Below are positions 1 through 5,353 of a DNA stretch of 5,353 nucleotides, piece by piece (position 1 is the stretch's first letter; the number at the start of each line of letters is the position of its first letter). The stretch comes from CAYTSW01 sp964440605. Its GTDB lineage: Bacteria; Planctomycetota; Phycisphaerae; Phycisphaerales; UBA1924. The notes beneath the pieces were generated by a model. That model was given only the letters and a program-made list of their open reading frames with translations, ran no database searches and had not been told where the DNA came from. The position numbers and the translations under genes were made by a program. The stretch covers positions 1 to 5,353 of the forward strand of contig CAYTSW010000175.1 of NCBI GenBank assembly GCA_964440605.1, given 5' to 3'.

Positions 1-128
1 TGCCAAGGCGATTGTCGCGTGTCGTCGTTGGCCGTCAACAACTTTCTGCCACTAGCCGGCCGTCATCGCTCAGGGACGCCCCAAGCTCACGAGCGCCGCC
101 GCTGCTGCGCATCCGATATCCGAGTTTG

Positions 129-149
129 AGGGGCCGAAGCCGGTCCCCT
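129..149. repeat. GC-rich hairpin with a one-base bulge
   Basis: AGGGGCCG (129-136), loop AAGC, then CGG and CCCCT separated by one unpaired T at 144: eight pairs in total. No T-run follows on either strand. It is the third such structure in the gene-poor left end; function unknown. Confidence 0.35.
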
Positions 150-256
150 GAAGCGCGCCGTTGCTCACGGACTGCCGATGGCCACCGGTTCGTCGTTGCG
201 GCCGGGTGCGCTGTCCTACCGCGGCTGCCAACCGAATCGTGCTGAGCGGAGACTCA

Positions 257-270
257 AGGCGGTTCCGCCT
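257..270. repeat. Perfect 14-bp inverted repeat
   Basis: AGGCGG, TT, CCGCCT is a perfect inverted repeat that could fold as a 5-pair stem with a 4-base loop. It is nested in a weaker, wider repeat (AAGGC at 256-260 against GCCTT at 272-276). It lies 27 bases beyond the hairpin at 297-332 in the direction of transcription. Function unknown. Confidence 0.4.
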
Positions 271-296
271 GGCCTTAACCACACGCTTCGGCATGT

Positions 297-332
297 CACC
301 CCGCCCGCTGCTTCTGGTTCCCGGGTGGGGTG
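297..332 (-). terminator. GC-rich hairpin just past the channel gene, possible transcript end
   Basis: An 11-pair inverted repeat (CACCCCGCCCG at 297-307 against CGGGTGGGGTG at 322-332) with a 14-base loop begins 12 bases after the channel stop codon. One position (303/326) is G.U if read on the plus strand and a C.A mismatch on the minus strand. No run of T follows on either strand, so this is not a classical intrinsic terminator. It may instead stabilise the 3' end of the message or act with Rho. Position is the main support. Confidence 0.35.
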
Positions 333-344
333 TGGTCGGAGTGC

Positions 345-1067
345 TCAGGAAGACGCGTCGCGACGCCGGTTCGGTCTGATTTCGTGTCTCTGTCGGTGAT
401 GCCTGTCGGTCAGTTGAAGTCGGCCTGCAAAGCGGGCGACGATCACGCCCATGTAGAAGAGTCCGGCGGTCGCTTGAAGAGTTGCCGCGGCGCGCGCGAA
501 CGCAGAAGTGGGCGTGACATCGCCGTAGCCGAGCGTGGTCTGCGTTACGAAGCTGAAGTAGGTCAGGTCGCCGGGCCGCACCGAATCCTCGCCCGTGATC
601 GCAAACGTGCCCGAGAATATCAGCTCAAAGCCGGCGTAGACTGCCGCCCACGCTTGAGCCACAAGAATGAATACGGAAGCGGAACCTAGGAGCCTTGCCT
701 GATTGATGACGCCGGGCGCGAGGACGCTGCTCAGCACAACACCCGCGGCGTACGCAAGAAACGGGGCGGTGCTGGCGGATAGGAGCAGGCTTCCGTGCGC
801 CGGCTTGAATCCAGTGGCGACGGCCGCGACAACCACGGGCATTGACAGCGCGCCGATCAGCACGCGTCTCCGGCTCGATGACATGACCAGCGTCGCGGTC
901 GCCAGCACCACGACGTACAGCGGCAGGAGCACGAACGGACCGAGCGCGGGCGAGACGCTCTGCGCTGCGGGGGCGCCGATTTGGAATACGATCAATGCTC
1001 CGAGAAGCTGAGCGTGACGACGATATATACGACGTCCCTCGGTGACATCGGTCTCGGTTTCGTTCAT
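345..1067 (-). CDS. Potassium-channel-like membrane protein with TLGYGD filter (Ion_trans_2 type pore)
   Basis: A 240-residue membrane protein predicted to form a K+-selective pore in the inner membrane. The segment DLTYFSFVTQTTLGYGDVTP (167-186) is a textbook pore helix plus selectivity filter; T178-L-G-Y-G-D183 corresponds to TVGYGD of KcsA. It is flanked by an outer helix (about 127-151) and an inner helix (about 191-213, ending MGVIVARFAG). Four further hydrophobic stretches precede the pore (about 19-39, 44-62, 68-86 and 99-117), suggesting six membrane segments. None carries the regularly spaced Arg of a voltage sensor; the only Arg cluster is R66-R68 between two helices. The C-terminal tail (215-240) is short, basic and His-rich, with no RCK or cyclic-nucleotide domain visible, so the gating signal is unknown. 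The gene begins 7 bases after the pump stop and has a GAGG site overlapping that stop, so it is very likely co-transcribed with the efflux genes. The pore call is firm; ion selectivity and physiological role are inferred. Confidence 0.87.
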   Translation of the reverse strand: MNETETDVTEGRRIYRRHAQLLGALIVFQIGAPAAQSVSPALGPFVLLPLYVVVLATATLVMSSSRRRVLIGALSMPVVVAAVATGFKPAHGSLLLSASTAPFLAYAAGVVLSSVLAPGVINQARLLGSASVFILVAQAWAAVYAGFELIFSGTFAITGEDSVRPGDLTYFSFVTQTTLGYGDVTPTSAFARAAATLQATAGLFYMGVIVARFAGRLQLTDRHHRQRHEIRPNRRRDASS

Positions 1068-1072
1068 CGCGA

Positions 1073-1076
1073 CCTC
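1073..1076 (-). promoter_or_regulatory. Ribosome binding site of the channel gene, overlapping the pump stop codon
   Basis: The message reads TGAGG, then TCGCG, then ATG: GAGG sits 5 bases from the ATG at 1067 and shares its first two bases with the TGA of the pump gene. This supports the chosen start and a shared transcript. Confidence 0.65.
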
Positions 1077-4000
1077 AATGTGTGTCGCCTGTCGGGCGCA
1101 ATGCCGTCCCAGCCCCTTCGATCACGCGGAACAACATCGGTGTTGCAAAGACGCCGATGATCGTGGCCAGCACGAGACCGCAAAACACGGCTGTCCCGAG
1201 CGCGACCCGGGCCCCCGCGCCAGCGCCGGTCGCGATGAGCAGCGGCAGCGTCCCGAGCACGAAACTGAACGCGGTCATAAGGATCGGGCGGAAGCGGAGC
1301 TCGGCCGCGCTGAGCGCCGCGGCGGTCGGGGAGTCGCCCTCCGTCCGCTTCGCACGGGCGAACTCGACGATCAGAATCGCGTTCTTGCTGACCAGCGCGA
1401 TCAGCAGGATCACTCCAATCTGCGTGTAGACGTTGTTGTCGAGGCCGCGTGCGAGAACTCCCGCGACGACGCCGAGCAGCCCGAGCGGCACGGCAAGCAG
1501 AACCGTGACAGGCAGCAGCCACGATTCGTATTGGGCGGCGAGCACAAGGAACACCAGCAACAGTGCGAGCCCGAACACGGCCGCCGTCGATGTCCCGGCG
1601 GCACGCTGTTGGAAGGCGAGGCCTGTCCACTCGAAGCCTGTCCCCGCGGGAAGAGACGAGTCCGCGAGTTGCTCCATCAGAGCGAGCGCCTCACCAGACG
1701 AATGCCCCGCGGCGGGCTCGCCCTTGACTGACACTGCCGGGTACAGGTTGTACCGGGAAATCATCGAGGGTCCGGTGCGTTGCTCGACCGCGGCGATCGA
1801 CCCCATGGGTATCGACGTGCCGTTCCCGGCAGGGACACGCAGCCTGAGAATGTCCTCGGGTTCCATGCGATACCGGCCCTCGGCCTGGACGAGGACCTGG
1901 AACGAGCCGCCGAAGGCGTTGAAGTCGTTGACGTAGGAGCTGCCAAGATTTGTTTGGAGGGTTCGGTAGACCTCATCGATGGGCAGGCCAGTCTGCTTGA
2001 CCTTGTCCCGGTCGACATCCACGAAGAGCCTCGGTGTGGTGGCGCGGAAACTGGCGTTGAGCCTCGCGAGGGTCGGTTGGGCGCGGGCTGTCGCGGCGAT
2101 ATCGTCGGCGACTGCTTGCAGCGAATCCGTTCCGAGCCCGCCGCGGTCCTGGACGCGCATATCGAAGCCGCCGGTAAGGCCGACGCCCGGGATCGGTGGC
2201 GTCTCAAAGACAAACGCGACGCCATCACGGGTCCTGGCGAGCTTTGATTGCAGCGTCGGGGCGATGCTCGCCTGGTGGAGGTTGGCATCGCCGCGCTCCT
2301 CCCACGGCTCGAGCGTGATGATGTAGGACGCGACGTTCGGATTCGCCACACCATCGATCAGCGAGTAGCCGCCAATCTGGATGTACGACCGGACGCCCGG
2401 CGTTTGCCCGACGATCGTGTCGATCTCATCGGTCACCGCCCGCGTGCGGGACCGGGACGCCGCGTCGGGGAGCTGGACGCCTGCCATCAGCAGTCCCTTG
2501 TCCTCCTGGGGCGCAAAGCCGGTCGGGAGTCTCAGGAAGCCGAGCAGTCCGGCCGCGGCGATGAGCAGGAAGAGCGCGAACGAGATCACCGCTCGATGAA
2601 CCACGAGCCCGACGACAGCGCAGTACCCGCGGGTGGCTGCGGTGATGATCGCATCGATCCCGCGAAAGACGAGGCTTTTCTTCCCCGTGCTTGGACGCAT
2701 CAGGACGCCGCACAGGGCTGGACTCAGCGTGAGTGCGTTGATGGAGCTGATCACGGTAGCCGCAGAGATGGTCAGCCCGAACTGGCGGTACATCACTCCG
2801 GTAATCCCGCCCAGGAACGAAGCGGGCACGAAGACCGCGAGCAGCACGAGCGTGGTTGCGACGATCGGACCGCTCACTTCACGCATCGCACGGATCGTGG
2901 CTTCTCGTGGAGACGTGCCGGGCTGCTCAAGATTCCGGGCGACGTTCTCGACGACCACGATCGCGTCATCCACGACGATACCGATCGCGAGGACGAGGCC
3001 AAAGAGAGTCAGAGTGTTCAGCGTGAAGCCGAGAGCGGCCATCACCGCGAATGTGCCGATCAGCGACACCGGGATGGTGACCGCCGGGATGATCGTCGCC
3101 CGGAAGTCCTGCAGAAAGAAGAGGACGGTCAGGATGACCAGGGCGGCCGCGATGAACAGCGTGACCACGACTTCACGGAGCGACGCGCGCACCGCGTCGG
3201 CCGCGTCGTACGTGACCGAGATTTCAAGCCCGGCGGGGAGGGACGGGCGGGCCGACTCGATCAGCCTGGCCAGTGCGTCCGAGATTTCGATGAGGTTCGC
3301 GCCCGGCTGCTGAAAGATCGCGAGGACGGCTGCGGGCTTGCCGTTGACCCGCGACTCCATCGCGTAGTTCTGTGCGCCAAGCTCGATGCGGGCCACGTCT
3401 CGCAGACGCAACACTCGGCCGTCGTCACCCGTTCGGATCACGAGCTCGCCGAACTCGTCGGGGGTGGCGAGCCGCCCGCGTGCGGAGACCGCATACTCGA
3501 AGACGACATCATCGGCGTCGGGCGGTGCTCCGATCTTCCCCGCCGCGACCTGCACATTCTGCTCCCGGATCGCGCCGATGACCTCACCGCTGGTGAGCCC
3601 ACGCTCGGCGAGCTCGTCGGGATCGAGCCAGATCCGCATCGCGTAGTCGGCCGCGCCGAACACCTGCACGCCGCCTACGCCGGGAACTCGCTTGATCTGT
3701 TCGCTGATTTGGAGGGTCGCGTAGTTACTCAGGAAGACGTCGTCGTACCGACTATCCGGCGAGGTCACGCTCACCATCTGCGCGAAGTCGGGCATCTTCT
3801 TCTGCGTCTTGATTCCCTGGCGCCGGACATCCTCGGGCAGGCTCGGCTCCGCGGCGGAGACGCGGTTCTGGACCTGGACAGACGCGATATCCAGATCCGT
3901 GCCCGTCTCGAACGTGACTGTGAGCTTGTAGGTGCCGTCGCCCGAGCAGGTGCTGCTCATAAAGAGCATGCCCTCGACGCCGTTCACTTCACGCTCGATC

Positions 4001-4191
4001 GCGACAGCCACCGTGTCGGCGATGGTCTGGGCGTCCGCGCCCGGGTACACCGCGTTGACCTCGATCGTCGGCGGGGCGAGATCGGGATATTCCGCGATCG
4101 GGAGCGTCGCGAGCGACACAAGACCCGCGACCACGATGACGATCGACACGACGGCGGCGAAGATCGGTCGCTCGATGAAGAACCGCGACAT
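1075..4191 (-). CDS. RND multidrug efflux pump, inner-membrane subunit (AcrB/MexB-like, HAE-1 group)
   Basis: Proton-driven homotrimeric exporter that takes up substrates from the periplasm and inner membrane and passes them via the adaptor to an outer-membrane channel. The 1038-residue length matches AcrB (1049). It starts with the family signature MSRFFIERPIFA, in the first membrane helix. Two periplasmic porter/docking regions (about 35-335 and 560-865) separate the helices, 12 in all by family layout. Proton-relay residues are present: D408/D409 in GIVVDDAIVVVEN (AcrB D407/D408), K936 in LVSKNAILIVEFA (AcrB K940), and R966 and T973 in LRFRPILMTA (AcrB R971/T978). The acidic pair followed by AIVVVEN marks the drug/hydrophobe HAE-1 group rather than metal exporters of the CzcA type. 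The switch-loop region (about 605-620, GGYSLIDGVANPN) differs from AcrB, so substrates cannot be predicted. The ATG overlaps the adaptor stop as TAATG, with GGAG 8 bases upstream, so translation is probably coupled. No truncation or frameshift seen. Confidence 0.97.
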   Translation of the reverse strand: MSRFFIERPIFAAVVSIVIVVAGLVSLATLPIAEYPDLAPPTIEVNAVYPGADAQTIADTVAVAIEREVNGVEGMLFMSSTCSGDGTYKLTVTFETGTDLDIASVQVQNRVSAAEPSLPEDVRRQGIKTQKKMPDFAQMVSVTSPDSRYDDVFLSNYATLQISEQIKRVPGVGGVQVFGAADYAMRIWLDPDELAERGLTSGEVIGAIREQNVQVAAGKIGAPPDADDVVFEYAVSARGRLATPDEFGELVIRTGDDGRVLRLRDVARIELGAQNYAMESRVNGKPAAVLAIFQQPGANLIEISDALARLIESARPSLPAGLEISVTYDAADAVRASLREVVVTLFIAAALVILTVLFFLQDFRATIIPAVTIPVSLIGTFAVMAALGFTLNTLTLFGLVLAIGIVVDDAIVVVENVARNLEQPGTSPREATIRAMREVSGPIVATTLVLLAVFVPASFLGGITGVMYRQFGLTISAATVISSINALTLSPALCGVLMRPSTGKKSLVFRGIDAIITAATRGYCAVVGLVVHRAVISFALFLLIAAAGLLGFLRLPTGFAPQEDKGLLMAGVQLPDAASRSRTRAVTDEIDTIVGQTPGVRSYIQIGGYSLIDGVANPNVASYIITLEPWEERGDANLHQASIAPTLQSKLARTRDGVAFVFETPPIPGVGLTGGFDMRVQDRGGLGTDSLQAVADDIAATARAQPTLARLNASFRATTPRLFVDVDRDKVKQTGLPIDEVYRTLQTNLGSSYVNDFNAFGGSFQVLVQAEGRYRMEPEDILRLRVPAGNGTSIPMGSIAAVEQRTGPSMISRYNLYPAVSVKGEPAAGHSSGEALALMEQLADSSLPAGTGFEWTGLAFQQRAAGTSTAAVFGLALLLVFLVLAAQYESWLLPVTVLLAVPLGLLGVVAGVLARGLDNNVYTQIGVILLIALVSKNAILIVEFARAKRTEGDSPTAAALSAAELRFRPILMTAFSFVLGTLPLLIATGAGAGARVALGTAVFCGLVLATIIGVFATPMLFRVIEGAGTALRPTGDTH

Positions 4192-5320
4192 TACGGCGTC
4201 TCCGCATCCGCGTTGTCGAGCGACTCTTCTCTGGCGGTCACGGGCTGGCCGGGTCGCGCACGCAGGATGCCGCTCACGATCACCCGATCGTCGGGTGAGA
4301 GGCCGGAGTCGATGACTCTGAGCGGTCCGTCCCGAACGCCGAGCTCCACGGGGCGCGCCTGCACGAGGGCATCCTCGCCAAGAACCAGAACATACCGACC
4401 GATCTGCCCGCTCCCGATCGACGCCTCCGGCACCAGGATCGCGTCCTTGATCTGGCCGGCGACAAGCCGACCACGAACAAAGAGGCCGGGCTTCAGCGCG
4501 CCGTTGGGATTCGGAACCGTCGCCCGCAGCCGGATCGTCCCGGTTTCAGGATCGACCGCAGGGTCGACATAGTCGATCACGCCCGCGTGCGGGAAGCCGT
4601 CGTCGGTCTCCGTCGCGATCTGGATCGGGTAGGCCAGCGGAACCAGGGTCCCCGACCCGCTGCTGAGATCTTTCGCCGCGGCCGAGCTCAGGAAGAGCCG
4701 ATCCGGAATGGTCATCCATACGTGCACGCTGGAGGTGTCGTAGATCCTCGTCAGACGGCCCGAGCCGAGTCCTCCGACGAGGCTGCCAAGATCGGGGGCG
4801 CCCGCTTCGAGCTCTCCCGAGAGTGGCGCGCGCACCTCGGTGTAGTCGACGGACAGCTGCTTGATCGCGAGTTCGCGTCGTGCAATCTCCAGATCCGCGG
4901 CGGCGGTGTTGACAGCGGCCTCCGCCTTGAGGACCTCGATTTGATTTGCTGCTCCTTGGTCTACCGCTCGCTGGATGTTCCGGAGCGTTACTTCAGCAAC
5001 GCCGAGTTCGGCTTCGGCGCGTTGCACTCGAGCGGCGGCGGCGTCTCTCTCAGCAACGAAGACGTCAGGATCGATTCGGAACAGCACCTCTCCCTCATTG
5101 ACGCGCGTCCCGGGCCCCTTGATTGCTTCGAGCAGCACACCCTAACGCGCGCCCGGACCTCGACCACCTGGGTCGCCTCGGTGCGACCTGAGAGCTCGGC
5201 ATACCGAGTGACATCACGGACGACCGGTGATGCGACGCCCACCTCCGGCGGGGTGGGCGCAACGAAGGCTTGTTCCTTACAACCGACACACAGTACAAGG
5301 GCAGCGAGGCCGAGCGTCAT
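4191..5320 (-). CDS. RND efflux periplasmic adaptor (membrane-fusion) lipoprotein, frameshifted near residue 60
   Basis: Adaptor (HlyD/AcrA family) that would link the RND pump encoded next to it to an outer-membrane channel. Numbered from the ATG at 5320: a hydrophobic signal ending in the lipobox-like CVGC (Cys14), suggesting a lipid-anchored protein; first half of the lipoyl/barrel-sandwich domain around VEVRARV (53-59) and GVLLEAIKGPG to RIDPDVF (61-88); a short alpha-helical hairpin (about 90-157) rich in Ala, Glu and Arg; the returning lipoyl strand YTEVRAPLSG (160-169), a family hallmark; then beta-barrel and membrane-proximal domains, with DPETGTIRLRATVPNP and LKPGLFVRGRL typical of the family. 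Corrected length of about 376 residues is close to AcrA (397). The reading frame breaks near 5143. The start is uncertain: a TTG at 5329 is in frame and the frame stays open to the window edge, while the signal lacks a Lys/Arg before its hydrophobic core, so the true start may lie beyond 5353. The stop overlaps the pump start by one base. The family call is firm; whether the gene is functional is not. Confidence 0.88.
4200..4203 (-). promoter_or_regulatory. Ribosome binding site of the RND pump gene
   Basis: The message reads GGAG followed by 8 bases and then the ATG at 4191. The site lies inside the last codons of the adaptor gene, whose TAA shares its final A with the pump ATG. This arrangement fixes the pump start and favours translational coupling. 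Confidence 0.65.
5136..5146 (-). other. Apparent one-base deletion (frameshift) in the adaptor gene
   Basis: Upstream of this point the adaptor is read as ...VEVRARV. Staying in that frame gives RVCCSKQSRG, which looks nothing like an adaptor, and ends at a stop at 4988. Shifting by one base gives GVLLEAIKGPGTRV, the expected lipoyl-domain continuation. In the downstream frame a TAG (5142-5144) lies just before GGT GTG CTG, so that frame cannot be extended upstream. Adding one base between the GTT (5144-5146) and the GGT (5139-5141), for example reading GTT GAG GGT, restores a continuous V-E-G-V-L-L. A sequencing or assembly error, or a genuine inactivating mutation, would look identical here. 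I see no classical slippery heptamer that would support programmed frameshifting. Confidence 0.8.
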
Positions 5321-5353
5321 CCAGACCAACCCCGCGGCGACAGGAGACCCGAG

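Larger units (their letters stand above)
1..344. other. Intergenic left end with no convincing gene
   Basis: About 344 bases beyond the channel stop. Open frames here are at most about 77 codons, and their products are Arg-, Pro- and Ser-rich without recognisable motifs, as expected of random frames in GC-rich DNA. I see no tRNA, rRNA or known riboswitch pattern. The only structure I can support is the three GC-rich inverted repeats listed separately. A gene starting beyond position 1 cannot be excluded. Confidence 0.55.

Noticed and set aside
11..38. Promoter-like boxes on the minus strand (TTGACG, 16-base spacer, GACAAT) pointing off the left edge
   Set aside because: Only a 5/6 and 4/6 match to sigma-70 boxes, with no downstream gene visible; such matches occur by chance.
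70..294. A 74-codon minus-strand open frame after the channel gene
   Set aside because: Starts with ATG at 294, but there is no clear ribosome binding site, no recognised motif, and it runs through two of the inverted repeats. A real small gene cannot be fully excluded; a protein search for homologues would decide.
250..335. Integron attC site formed by the inverted repeats
   Set aside because: The expected core sites (RYYYAAC and GTTRRRY) are not present in the right arrangement.
1042..1731. A 229-codon plus-strand open frame opposite the end of the pump gene
   Set aside because: Low-complexity Arg/Glu/Gln-rich product, antisense to conserved pump sequence, no recognisable motif.
2248..4572. 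A 774-codon open frame on the plus strand opposite the pump and adaptor genes
   Set aside because: It is antisense to two firmly identified genes and its product is dominated by Arg, Asp, Gly and His without domains. Long antisense frames are expected in GC-rich coding DNA.
4191..5138. Adaptor gene starting at the GTG at 5138
   Set aside because: This would remove the signal peptide and first lipoyl strand, there is no good ribosome binding site, and the missing N-terminus is found intact in the neighbouring frame, so the GTG is a by-product of the frameshift.
5139..5148. Programmed ribosomal frameshifting at the adaptor break
   Set aside because: No classical slippery heptamer is present, and adaptors of this family are not known to use frameshifting; a one-base deletion or sequencing error is simpler.

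Overview
The window carries one minus-strand operon read from the right edge towards position ~345: an RND periplasmic adaptor (membrane-fusion protein), an AcrB/MexB-type RND inner-membrane pump, and a small K+-channel-like membrane protein. Adaptor and pump genes overlap by one base (TAATG). Pump and channel genes are 7 bases apart, with a GAGG ribosome binding site overlapping the pump stop codon. The DNA is GC-rich throughout and codon use looks uniform across the three genes. A tripartite RND pump with a lipoprotein-type adaptor implies a Gram-negative (diderm) bacterium. The lineage cannot be fixed from this window; a GC-rich environmental group such as Planctomycetota is only a weak impression.

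Layout. 4191-5320 (possibly starting beyond the right edge) encodes the adaptor, which is interrupted by an apparent one-base deletion near 5143. The first ~59 residues lie in one frame and the remaining ~316 in another, and together they form a normal adaptor. 1075-4191 is an intact 1038-residue pump with the proton-relay residues of the drug-exporting HAE-1 group. 345-1067 is a 240-residue, probably six-helix protein with a TLGYGD selectivity filter. Positions 1-344 have no convincing gene but hold three GC-rich inverted repeats, one of them 12 bases past the channel stop and a plausible transcript end.

How they would work together: the adaptor (lipid-anchored at the inner membrane) would bridge the proton-driven pump to an outer-membrane TolC-like channel to export drugs or other amphiphiles. 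No TolC-family gene is in the window. The channel is apparently translated from the same message. A role in balancing charge or membrane potential during proton-driven efflux is speculative.

I see no mobile element, CRISPR array, tRNA, rRNA or clearly novel system. The most notable points are the frameshift in the adaptor and the ion channel gene placed in an efflux operon.
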